64,000 bases of DNA from Bradyrhizobium erythrophlei (GCF_900142985.1 NZ_LT670849.1:6960501-7024500); one strand, 5' to 3'. Counted from the first letter of the stretch, positions 47,521-54,798 are shown. The notes: a model not told the origin generated them from the sequence alone. A program made the numbers and translations.

Positions 47521-47958
47521 CTATGCCGCGTCGCCGTTGGGGATCGGCGGATCGGACATCGGATATTTTTCGCCCAACGCGGTGATCACTGAGTTGGCCC
47601 TGAAGTAGCCGCGCGCCATCATCGCTGGCACCATGCTGGCGGGCACCACGATCTGGCCCTGAGGATTTGGCGCGGCAAGCGAACCGTTAGGCAGCTTGAC
47701 CGGGCCGGTGATGCGCGTTTCAGCAGGGCCGGTCATGAACACGGGATGGTCACGGACGGTGTCATCCTTGTAGACGCCTGCCATGCTCTGCGGCTTCGCG
47801 GCCTTGAATGCGGCCACTGCCTTGTCATCACTGATCTGCTTTTCCAGATCAGCTTTGACGCTGAGGCCTTCCTGTCGCGCGGCGTGCTTCTGAAACGGTG
47901 TCTTGGCGTCGTCGATGGCTGCCATGGCAGCGCGGGCGCGATGTTGCAGCGGGATCAT
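47521..47958 (-). CDS. Phage-module protein C, 145 residues
   Basis: An unrecognised protein with a helical, charged N-terminal half (HAARQEGLSVKADLEKQISD) and a C-terminal part with GQIVVPASMVPAMMARGYFR, the segment shared with the two smaller downstream proteins. It could be a longer version of the same domain family. Its start overlaps the stop of the next upstream gene by four bases (ATGA, 47955-47958). Confidence 0.6.
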   Translation of the reverse strand: MIPLQHRARAAMAAIDDAKTPFQKHAARQEGLSVKADLEKQISDDKAVAAFKAAKPQSMAGVYKDDTVRDHPVFMTGPAETRITGPVKLPNGSLAAPNPQGQIVVPASMVPAMMARGYFRANSVITALGEKYPMSDPPIPNGDAA

Positions 47959-48188
47959 GAATGCATTCTCCGAAGGGGTTGGTCGGGCTGAAAGTCTCGA
48001 ATGAACTCGATTTCAGCGGCGAGTTGGTTGAGCTGGACCTGAGCCTTTGCCAATGTGCCGCCCATCGCGTCGTAACTCTTGACCAGCGCATCAGCAGCGG
48101 CGGCCATAGAGCTGTGCAGCTTGTCGAGTGGTTGGCGGCGGATTGGTTTTGCCTGCGCTGCGATGGCGAGCGCTTCAGCTGTTTTCAT
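47955..48188 (-). CDS. Phage-module protein D, 77 residues
   Basis: A helical protein, MKTAEALAIAAQAKPIRRQ at the start, with a likely coiled coil (TLAKAQVQLNQLAAEIEFI). The ATG at 48188 overlaps the upstream stop (ATGA), which decides against the in-frame start at 48224. Both ends are translationally coupled in the packaging operon. Function unknown. Confidence 0.6.
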   Translation of the reverse strand: MKTAEALAIAAQAKPIRRQPLDKLHSSMAAAADALVKSYDAMGGTLAKAQVQLNQLAAEIEFIRDFQPDQPLRRMHS

Positions 48189-48874
48189 TTGCCGGACCTC
48201 AACGCTGCGGCGCGGCGGCCCCAATTTGATGCCGCGGCTTCGATTTCATGGCGGTTGACGCCGGGATTGGGGAGCTTGATGTTCGTCAGCGCTGATGCGC
48301 GTTGCAGGTACATCGTGCCGGCGTCTTGATCGCCGCGGCTGATCAGCGTGCGGCCGGCATCGCCGTAGAAACTTGCCAGCCCGTGGATTTGCGCGGCGAG
48401 CTTGCTGCCCTGCTCGCAGTTGGCTCGATATTGCGTGATGACGTGACCGTGCTCGGTTTCCATCTTGTCAAAGATGGCCTGTTCGATCTGGGCACTGATT
48501 GAGCGAAGCCGGTCATTGAGCGCTGCGATCTTCTGGTGAATATCAGCACCAGCACCCTTTGCAGCGGCGGCGGCGGCTTGGGCAGCGTTGAGTTTTTGCG
48601 CCAACCTGATCCGCGTTTGCTGATCGGAACGCGGAGCCTCGCCGTGGCAGCCTTCGGTTGCCCATTTCAGCATCGCGCCAGTTTCGATGCGTCCTAGCTC
48701 ATCTAGTTCCGCCCGTACAGCAGCCTCAGCATTGGCTGTTTCCCGGAGCCGGGCTACGCCGGCGTTCAAGCCATCTAACTCACGGGCAAGGCTGGCTCGC
48801 TCAGCATGAAGCCGTTCAAGCGGCGTCGCCGGTTGGGGTGCTGGTGTCAGGGGTTTGGTTGCTGTTGCCGCCAT
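48185..48874 (-). CDS. Coiled-coil phage-module protein E, 229 residues
   Basis: First gene of the leftward packaging operon. Ala- and Pro-rich N-terminus, then long helices with heptad character (LERLHAERASLARELDGLN, RLRETANAEAAVRAELDELG), and a helical C-terminal half ending RRAAALRSGK. No family recognised. Internal position in an operon ending with terminase suggests a phage scaffold, DNA-binding or regulatory role, but nothing specific can be claimed. Confidence 0.6.
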   Translation of the reverse strand: MAATATKPLTPAPQPATPLERLHAERASLARELDGLNAGVARLRETANAEAAVRAELDELGRIETGAMLKWATEGCHGEAPRSDQQTRIRLAQKLNAAQAAAAAAKGAGADIHQKIAALNDRLRSISAQIEQAIFDKMETEHGHVITQYRANCEQGSKLAAQIHGLASFYGDAGRTLISRGDQDAGTMYLQRASALTNIKLPNPGVNRHEIEAAASNWGRRAAALRSGK

Positions 48875-49180
48875 GCTGAGCTTCCTTGTGGTTGGAAGCC
48901 CGCTCTGCCATCGGCAGCCATGGGACGGTCGCGCAAATCAGTGCGACACAAGAATCATCGCGGAAACAGCGTTGCGGTGCAAGCGATCCGATTACCAATG
49001 GCTACGCTCAATCAGGTCCGCGCAACACGACCGCAACACGCCGTAAATTGGTTTGCAAATTCAGCAGCCTACAGATGCTCAACGGATATGATATCCGCTA
49101 CTCATGATGACATGGCGTAGCAAGATGCGCGCAATGAGTTGTGGTAATCATTGCGGACGTGAACGGCCAAGGAGGACGCA
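48875..49180. other. Divergent control region of the phage operon and the SLATT-like gene
   Basis: About 306 noncoding bases lie between divergent genes. Two palindromes stand out: CGGATAT-G-ATATCCG (49083-49097), perfect 7+1+7, and CGCAATGA-N10-TCATTGCG (49130-49155), perfect 8+10+8, ending 26 bases before the rightward ATG. Both are good operator candidates. Confidence 0.5.
49083..49155. promoter_or_regulatory. Two operator-like palindromes
   Basis: CGGATATGATATCCG at 49083-49097 and CGCAATGA...TCATTGCG at 49130-49155. They lie in the only divergent promoter region of the phage remnant, where a repressor would be expected to act. The binding protein is unknown. Confidence 0.45.
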
Positions 49181-49681
49181 ATGTCAGCGACAATCGAATC
49201 TGCTGCAACCGCAAAGTCGGTGCTTACGGAAGAGGAAGCGAAAGCGGCGATCGCGCCGTACGTCGAGGGGATGCTTGAATGGTACTGGCATGAAACCGAC
49301 AAATGGGAACACATGGCATGGCGTCTTCAAACTGCGATTTTGATTATGTCGTCTTTGGTGACCGTCGTCGCGGCGCTTCCGTCCACGGCCCCCGAATACC
49401 AACCGTGGATGAAATGGTTAGTGGTGATAATTTCCGCTTCGACAACTCTGTTATCGGGTCTCCTGTCTAAAAGCGGAATAGAGCGAACTGCTCAACTCCG
49501 AGAGCAAGGAAGGATTAAGCTGGTGGCGTTGCAGCAAAAGACGGTTTTGAGGTTTACGAAAAAGATGATGACCGAAGAGGAACGCGCCGCTTACCTAGAG
49601 AAGGTTATTGATGCGGCAGAACTCGTCGAGCAGCAATTCGGCGTACACCCCTTAACCGCAGGCAAGCGACATTCAAAATAG
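49181..49681 (+). CDS. SLATT/DUF4231-like two-TM protein
   Basis: A 166-residue protein: a soluble helix (EEEAKAAIAPYVEGMLEWYW), two membrane segments (near residues 47-66 and 77-96), and a long C-terminal helical region (RTAQLREQGRIKLVALQQKT). This layout is that of SLATT/DUF4231 proteins, which often serve as membrane-pore effectors in nucleotide-signal defence systems. Here no cyclase or SLOG gene is adjacent, so the role is open. The ribosome site is AAGGAGG, five bases before ATG, and palindromic operators lie just upstream. It is the only rightward gene in the phage block, typical of a morphon (cargo gene). Confidence 0.6.
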   Translation: MSATIESAATAKSVLTEEEAKAAIAPYVEGMLEWYWHETDKWEHMAWRLQTAILIMSSLVTVVAALPSTAPEYQPWMKWLVVIISASTTLLSGLLSKSGIERTAQLREQGRIKLVALQQKTVLRFTKKMMTEEERAAYLEKVIDAAELVEQQFGVHPLTAGKRHSK

Positions 49682-49843
49682 GTCCGCGAGCGCGTTGCTG
49701 ACAACGGTTTGGGCCAATTATTGCAAAGTCCTTACGACTGTAAATCGCCACGAAAGACGTTGCGGGCGTGAACGAACGGCACACGGCACATCGGATTGGC
49801 GTAAGTCATTGCAAAGTCACAACCCCACTCAGCGGACGCTGGG

Positions 49844-50557
49844 CTAACGCATCGCGGCCAATGCAGCCAACTCAAGATTGTTGCGGTCGTGTACGCGTCG
49901 AAACGTCGTATCGAAATAACCCAGCGGTTTCCTATGGCCGCCCTTGTGCGCAATCATTCGGGTTTCGGCGATGATCATTGAACGTGGATAGCCAGCGTTG
50001 ATCCAAGCCTTCGTGTGATCGGCCAGAACTTCCCAGCCCTCCGTTGAAGTCGGGTTCTCGAAGCCGGCCGCTAGCAAAAACTCAAGACCAAGCGTTCTTG
50101 CTTCTTCGTTGAAAGCCTCTTCGATTGTCTCGCGCGCGTCCGCGTCAACAACAACAACACCACTCTGATGTACGTGTAAGTGTGTGTGGTCCTGCTGCGG
50201 CTCCTGCGCCGGCTCTGCTCTAGCTCTGCGCAGGCTATGCCCCAGCTCTGCTTTTTCTCTGTTTTTATTGGACAAATCGATAATCTTTGCCAATTCGAGA
50301 TCAAGTCTTTCGCTTGTCCATTGATCACCAAAAAACTCGCTAATTGCTGCCCTTGATTTGTTCCACTGCTTCGGCGTCATCCGTGCGATGCGTGCCAGTT
50401 TTTGGTCGTCGTCGGGTAGCCCGCCGTTTTCCCAGTAGCTCCAAATAAGCCGGAGCAGCGCAATCGCTTGTGCGTCAGATATTAGGTTGGCCTTGGCAAA
50501 AAACTCAGCGCCATGGAACGGAACCCATGGTCGCCTCACGGCCGTGCCGATCTTCAT
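49844..50557 (-). CDS. DUF1376/YdaU-like phage replication protein
   Basis: A 237-residue protein with a DUF1376-like N-terminal region: WVPFHGAEFFAKANLISD, ALLRLIWSYWENGGLPDDDQ and LARIARMTPKQWNK, which is the usual order in phage YdaU proteins. The middle is charged, and the C-terminal part has EGWEVLADHTKAWINAGYP and GYFDTTFRRVHD, like a helicase-loader tail. Such proteins act in initiation of phage DNA replication. The start at 50557 overlaps the upstream stop by four bases, which rules out the extension to 50680. Confidence 0.7.
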   Translation of the reverse strand: MKIGTAVRRPWVPFHGAEFFAKANLISDAQAIALLRLIWSYWENGGLPDDDQKLARIARMTPKQWNKSRAAISEFFGDQWTSERLDLELAKIIDLSNKNREKAELGHSLRRARAEPAQEPQQDHTHLHVHQSGVVVVDADARETIEEAFNEEARTLGLEFLLAAGFENPTSTEGWEVLADHTKAWINAGYPRSMIIAETRMIAHKGGHRKPLGYFDTTFRRVHDRNNLELAALAAMR

Positions 50558-50844
50558 ACGAGCACCTTCACTTTGCTGAAGTGACCCAGCGCGACGGCGA
50601 TGGGGCCGTTGACGGCGTGACGGATCGTTTCTGGCGAAACCCCATGCTGCAAGGCCAGTGACGTCAAGATCGCCGCGCACTCAGCATTTAGCTGCAAGGG
50701 CGTTCCAGCCTTTGCGACGTCGAGGAAAATCTCTGCAAGTTCGCCATTCGGAAACCGGCCAGCACTGGCACGGTATCGGTGGCCGTCGAGTTGAAAGGTG
50801 TAGGTTTCGTTGGCGCGGCGGTTAGCGAGGCGACGGCGGGTCAT
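50554..50844 (-). CDS. TSCPD-domain protein
   Basis: A 96-residue protein resembling the TSCPD domain known from ribonucleotide reductases and phages: RYRASAGRFPNGELAEIFL, then AILTSLALQHGVSPETIRHAV. In phages small TSCPD proteins may relate to nucleotide metabolism, but their activity is unsettled. The ATG at 50844 overlaps the PC4-like gene's stop (ATGA) and its own stop overlaps the next start, so three genes are coupled. Confidence 0.65.
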   Translation of the reverse strand: MTRRRLANRRANETYTFQLDGHRYRASAGRFPNGELAEIFLDVAKAGTPLQLNAECAAILTSLALQHGVSPETIRHAVNGPIAVALGHFSKVKVLV

Positions 50845-51185
50845 GTCCTGCACCCCGCAACAAACTTGAGGAGTGCGGTGACCAACTCGCGAGCCATTAC
50901 CTTGTCGATGTTGCTGATGCCTGATCTGGTTGGCTTCAGCTCCTGGAGGCCGTTAGGCTCATGCTGCCTGATGTCGAGTAAGGGGTGCTGACCATCCTCT
51001 TTGACTGAGACCACAACGGCATTGCGGTTGCCCTTGCGGATCGTCGCGACGATGCCAGGCGGCTTGTCTTGCTTTCGAGATGAGGTTTCGCTATTTCTGC
51101 AAATGAGCCGGCTGCCAAGCTGCTCCGATTTCCGAAGCCCGTTCACCGTGTCCGCGGTGGCGGGCTTCGCTGCTTCTGCGTCCAT
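50841..51185 (-). CDS. PC4/p15-like single-stranded DNA-binding domain protein
   Basis: A 114-residue protein. The N-terminal 55 residues are polar and probably unstructured. The C-terminal part has the pattern of the PC4/p15 fold: IVATIRKGNRNAVVVSVKE, then LLDIRQHEP, then LKPTRSGIS, followed by a helix (KVMARELVTALLKFV). PC4-like proteins bind single-stranded DNA and occur in phages. The family call is by eye and moderate. The start at 51185 (MDAEAAKP) is chosen over 51266, whose residues are irregular. It heads the PC4-TSCPD-DUF1376 cluster. Confidence 0.5.
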   Translation of the reverse strand: MDAEAAKPATADTVNGLRKSEQLGSRLICRNSETSSRKQDKPPGIVATIRKGNRNAVVVSVKEDGQHPLLDIRQHEPNGLQELKPTRSGISNIDKVMARELVTALLKFVAGCRT

Positions 51186-51342
51186 AGGTTGGGTGCTCCA
51201 ATACACATGATGTCGGCCCGCGCGCGCGAGGTCCGAACGACGATGATGTTTTGAGTGGGAATGCACCCGTCCCCGGGGCAGTGAGCTCAGGCTGTCCGTC
51301 CCCGGATGCCCGCTCTGGTCGCCAGTTCTTCGGTCGTCTCGA

Positions 51343-51361
51343 CCAAATCAAAATAATTTGG
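51343..51361. promoter_or_regulatory. CCAAAT...ATTTGG palindrome
   Basis: CCAAATCAAAATAATTTGG has 6-base arms around a 7-base AT spacer. It lies between the truncated excisionase-like gene and the PC4-like gene, about 160 bases upstream of the latter, and resembles the operator at 42939-42953. Confidence 0.35.
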
Positions 51362-51416
51362 ATTAGGGCGGCCCGCAGGCCGTTTCAGATATTCAGTTGA
51401 ACCAAATCGGCGTGTC

Positions 51417-51538
51417 TCAGGCCGCCTTATCTTTGGTGATCCGCTCGTAGTGAGCACGCAGCACACCCTTCGATGCGATCCACTGGTTTCCTTCTTTGCC
51501 GCCGGGCAGTTTACCCGTAGACAGCTTGTAATATGTGG
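51417..51538 (-). pseudogene. Truncated excisionase/HTH-like gene (3' part only)
   Basis: Reading leftward from the breakpoint: ATYYKLSTGKLPGGKEGNQW, then IASKGVLRAHYERITKDKAA and a TGA at 51417-51419. This is the ending of a small MerR/excisionase-type DNA-binding protein (YYKLSTGKLPG is the recognition turn). No start codon exists, because at about 51535 the sequence switches to an unrelated gene on the other strand. Confidence 0.6.
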
Positions 51539-52300
51539 CTCTTTCTGAACACCATCGTCAAGGTGTTCGGCGAGTACGCCACAGTCGCGGACATGGCCAC
51601 ATTCATTGATTCCAAGAACGACAGGCATCCAACGGAGCTGGCGAAGCTACGCGGCTCCCGCCTCGTTGTGGCACAAGAAACGCAACAGGGACGATCATGG
51701 GATGAAGCCAAGATCAAAGCGATTACCGGAGGTGATAAACAAACCGCACGATTCATGCGGCAGGATTTCTTCGACTTCTATCCGACGTTCAAGCTGTTCA
51801 TCGCCGGGAATCACAAGCCGCGATTACAGAACGTCGATGAGGCGATGCGCCGCCGGTTGCTTCTGGTTCCGTTCACCGTGCAAATTCCGCCAGTCGAGCG
51901 CGATCCGAAATTGACAGACAAGCTAAGAGCCGAATGGCCAGCGATCCTACGTTGGGCGATTGATGGCTGTCTTGAGTGGCAACGCATCGGGTTGGCACCG
52001 CCTGCCATGGTGACCGATGCGACGGACGAGTACTTCGATAGCGAGGATTCGTTCGGCCAATGGCTCGAAGATAAGTGCGATTCCGATCCTGGCAACGGCC
52101 ACAAGTGGGATCGGATCAGTGACCTGTTTGCCGATTGGTCCGCGTATGCCGTAGCTGGTGGCGACAAGGCAGGCTCTACCAAGGCCTTCAACAGCCTGAT
52201 GGCCAGCCGTGGGTTCACCGCCTGCCGGAAAGGCAGTCCCCATCAGGAGCGTTGTTTCGCCGGAGTTCGGCTCAAACTTGACGTTGGGCCGGCGTCGTGA
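51533..52300 (+). pseudogene. Truncated D5-like primase/helicase (SF3), C-terminal part
   Basis: The 255 residues match the back half of a phage SF3 helicase of the D5/poxvirus type. FLNTIVKVFGEYAT normally follows the Walker A loop, but here that loop (GNGKS) and the whole primase half are missing. Walker B region RLVVAQETQQG and sensor FKLFIAGNHKP are present, as are RRRLLLVPF and the C-terminal DUF3987/D5_C-like domain (GQWLEDKCDSDPG). The ATG at 51533 is a chance start. Without Walker A it cannot be an active ATPase. The lost half may lie elsewhere. Confidence 0.8.
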
Positions 52301-52318
52301 AGGGGGTCGAAGGAAATT

Positions 52319-52409
52319 AGACAGGTTCAGACAGGTCCTCACCTTATAGACGTACAACAGGTTCCATTGTCTATACGTCCTATAGCGGTAGACCTGTCTG
52401 AATCTGTCT
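52319..52409. repeat. Long interrupted inverted repeat, 91 bases
   Basis: AGACAGGTTCAGACAGGTC (52319-52337) pairs with GACCTGTCTGAATCTGTCT (52391-52409) with one mismatch. Inner arms TATAGACGTA (52345-52354) and TACGTCCTATA (52374-52384) pair with one bulge. It sits 19 bases after the helicase stop and 300 bases from the recombinase. A replication origin or recombination site is possible; the rest of 52410-52712 shows nothing coding. Confidence 0.6.
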
Positions 52410-52712
52410 ATGGCAACATCACAGCCGTTGCGAGCCGAGGCCCCGCCAATGGTGAGGCAATCAGTGCCATTGGCATGTGCATGACGGCCAATGAGAAGAT
52501 TTCATAAGGTTTGGGCCGATTAATCTCGCACAGGCAGACGCACGCGCCGCCAAATAGCAGAGTCACGTCAGCTACTTGCGGCGGTCAGTGCGACGATGCT
52601 CGTAAATCAAGTTTTTCAAATCCGCACAACGCTCCAATTCCAACAATTCCAATACGTGCCCAATCAATCGTGTTCGATGCTGTTGCCTCGCCCCTCCGGT
52701 CGCTGAGCAAGG

Positions 52713-53378
52713 TCAATTCGCCGCCAATCGGCGTTGAATGCGGATGACAGTCACAGCGGACCATTTGCCGCCTGTTGGCGTCGCTATCTTGCGCTCGTTC
52801 AGTGCTGCCGCGATGGCGCGGGCAGATCGCAAGCCGGACAGTTCCTTAAAGACCGTGCGCAGCCCTTCGGCGCGTTGCTGGGCCTCGGCATGAGTTCGCA
52901 TGGTGCCAGCATTTGCACCACCCAGCGCGACTCCCTGTGCCTTCTTGGCGGCAAGCGCGTCCCTGGTTGGCTCACTGATCCGGCGACGCTCCTGTTCAGC
53001 CACGGCGGCATGAATGTGGAGCATGAACGGATCAACGTTGCGCCCAAGCTCGGTCACGATGAACGGCGTCTTGTGCGCCATCAGACCAGAGATAAAATGA
53101 ACATCGCGGGAGAGCCGATCCAATTTCGCTACGATGATCGGGGGCTTGTGCAGCTTCGTCGAATACTGCTTCGCGACCCTCAACGCCGCTGCGAGTTGTG
53201 GCCGGCGTTCGAGCGCGTCAGCCCCCTTCCCGGTCTCGACCTCTTGAAATGTTTCGATGAGGTCGAAGCCCTCATCCTCTGCGAACCGATCAATCGCGGC
53301 CTGTTGAGCCGCAAGTCCCAATCCCGACCTGCCCTGTCGGCCAGTCGATACTCGTATGTACGCAATGGCGCTTTGCAT
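52713..53378 (-). CDS. Serine recombinase (resolvase/invertase family)
   Basis: A 221-residue site-specific recombinase with catalytic Ser10 in [31 protein letters not shown] holds the conserved Asp and Arg residues, and [20 protein letters not shown] is the E-helix. The C-terminal DNA-binding part ([20 protein letters not shown]) is of the AIAxxLNxxGI type typical of resolvases on mobile elements. The start at 53378 (MQSAIAY) matches the family; the in-frame extension to 53435 does not. It may move this element or resolve cointegrates. Its target may be the nearby inverted repeat. Confidence 0.9.
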   Translation of the reverse strand: MQSAIAYIRVSTGRQGRSGLGLAAQQAAIDRFAEDEGFDLIETFQEVETGKGADALERRPQLAAALRVAKQYSTKLHKPPIIVAKLDRLSRDVHFISGLMAHKTPFIVTELGRNVDPFMLHIHAAVAEQERRRISEPTRDALAAKKAQGVALGGANAGTMRTHAEAQQRAEGLRTVFKELSGLRSARAIAAALNERKIATPTGGKWSAVTVIRIQRRLAAN

Positions 53379-53491
53379 GGCTCTTGCCCCCAAATCTGAA
53401 ACACAGCAACGAACGTCGCTATGTTGCAGGACCAACGCAGCAAAGGCGATGAGTCACTTCAACGCACCACCACCACCGAAACGAACAATGC

Positions 53492-53608
53492 CTAACGCCG
53501 CATCAGAAGCGCGAAGCAATCAAGCGCCGCGATGCCGGCGAGGCAAACACAGCCATCGCTCGCGACTTTAACGTAAGCCACCAAACGATTGGCCGACTAT
53601 CGGCTTGA
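53492..53608 (+). pseudogene. Orphan C-terminal HTH of a second serine recombinase
   Basis: The plus strand reads LTPHQKREAIKRRDAGEANT then AIARDFNVSHQTIGRLSA and TGA (53606-53608). This is the Hin/Tn3-resolvase-type HTH ending. No catalytic domain precedes it. It is not part of the full recombinase, which lies on the other strand 114 bases away, so it is a remnant of another element. Confidence 0.65.
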
Positions 53609-53754
53609 TCAGCATAGGCGAGCGCCTGCCCTTCTCCGGTCCTGTCACCGAAGTCGGGGATAGCTGATCGACTGCTCTTGCCACGATAACCCAGCCTGAT
53701 GCCATACGCCGCGCCGTCACTATCACCACGCCAGCGTCTCGATCCCGCTATGGG

Positions 53755-53883
53755 CAATCGGCCGAACCGAGGGGGTAGACCCCCCCGCCTCCACACACGG
53801 TTCGTAATTCAATCATGCCCTATCTGAAATTATTTCGGTCGGGTTACGGCGGCTCTGATTGTAGCTTTGTCTAACACACGCTT
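53755..53883. repeat. Direct repeat copy 1 (about 129 bases)
   Basis: Begins CAATCGGCCGAACCGAGGG and ends CTAACACACGCTT. It includes a G5/C7 hairpin (GAGGGGGTAGACCCCCC). It is repeated with divergence at 54342-54469 in the same orientation; together the copies flank the cysteine-rich gene. Confidence 0.65.
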
Positions 53884-53983
53884 CACGACGGAACACCGAT
53901 TTTGTTGAATGCCGCACAGCACGGGTAATTTGTGGGTTAGTGTCCATGAGACTGCCTTCAATAAATAGAGGAGAAGAAAGCAG

Positions 53984-54241
53984 ATGAAGAAAATGTTTGT
54001 GGCGGCCCTCGTACTCGGTGCATTCGTCAGTGCGACTGCAACTTCGGCATTCGCTGAGACACGTGCGCAATTTTGTAGCCGCTGGCACCACGTGTGCGAA
54101 CGCTGCGATGGTCTCGGAGCCAGAGTCCCACGCCATGAGTGCTTGAGTACGTGCAGCGTCCGGCTCTCAAGCTGCCAGCAGACCGGATGTTATTACTTTA
54201 GGGCTACTGGCGAGCAATGCATGGGTAAGCCCGCGCGTTGA
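53984..54241 (+). CDS. Exported cysteine-rich small protein, 85 residues
   Basis: MKKMFVAALVLGAFVSATAT is a clear signal peptide with cleavage near AFA-ET. The mature part of about 60 residues holds eight Cys (FCSRW, VCERC, ECLSTC, SCQQ, GCYY, QCMG), enough for four disulfides, so a compact extracytoplasmic protein is expected. The ribosome site AGGAGAAG precedes the ATG. No family is recognised. It lies between two 129-base direct repeats, as if carried as a cassette. Confidence 0.7.
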   Translation: MKKMFVAALVLGAFVSATATSAFAETRAQFCSRWHHVCERCDGLGARVPRHECLSTCSVRLSSCQQTGCYYFRATGEQCMGKPAR

Positions 54242-54341
54242 ACAGCGTCACAGCTATCTCCCTTTCGCGTCAAGACGATAAAGCTAGGTCGTTGACAATC
54301 GTTCTGTTGTTAGACGGGCTGCCACTCATTCCAACCAGGAA

Positions 54342-54469
54342 CAATCGCCCGATCCGAGGGGGTACATCCCCCGCCTATTAGGGAGGATCGTGAATCTATG
54401 ATGCCCCACCCGAAATTTTTTCGGTCCAGTTATGGCGGACGAGGTTGTATCCTTGTCCAACACACGCTT
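54342..54469. repeat. Direct repeat copy 2 (about 128 bases)
   Basis: Begins CAATCGCCCGATCCGAGGG and ends CCAACACACGCTT, with the same order of conserved blocks as copy 1: the G-run/C-run hairpin, GAAATT-TTTCGGTC, and TTACGGCGG or TTATGGCGG. Both copies can also be read as MPxxKxFRSxYGG, but copy 1 then meets a stop. Confidence 0.65.
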
Positions 54470-54630
54470 AACGAAAGGCTGCCTGTATGCCCCGACCGGC
54501 TTTGTCTACGCGCTGGACGTTCCCATGACGTCGCTGGTCGCGCCATCCTGAATCCTTGGAACCGACGTCGCCGTGACCGCTTGTGATAGGCGACCGGATG
54601 CATGGCGCCCCCCAGGCATCCGATGAACTG

Positions 54631-54667
54631 ACGGCCTCAGCCTGTACCCCCGCGCTGAGGCCGTTTT
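54631..54667 (+). terminator. Rho-independent terminator
   Basis: ACGGCCTCAGC (54631-54641) pairs with GCTGAGGCCGT (54654-54664) over 11 bases with a 12-base loop, followed by TTTT. No gene ends just before it: 54470-54630 has no convincing frame, so it may end an untranslated RNA or the transcript of the cysteine-rich gene. Confidence 0.65.
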
Positions 54668-54679
54668 CTATTTCCGAAT

Positions 54680-54696
54680 GTGAGCAAAATTGACCA
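54680..54696 (+). promoter_or_regulatory. Conserved leader element GTGAGCAAAATTGACCA, copy 1
   Basis: Seventeen bases identical to the element at 63751-63768 (minus strand) and close to the one at 55803. It lies 119 bases before the ATG of the 54799 gene. It could be a promoter/operator element or the start of an upstream frame (VSKIDH). Confidence 0.5.
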
Positions 54697-54798
54697 CGGG
54701 CTCAGAGCGAAACCGCGCCATGACTATCTGTCACCGCACGGTACCCGGCCGCTACCGGTGACGAGAGCAAAGCTCCCGCCTGAACCAAAGGGGGCATC

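Noticed and set aside
53503..53796. A 97-residue minus frame opposite the resolvase HTH remnant
   Set aside because: The plus strand gives a clear HTH match; the minus frame has no features.
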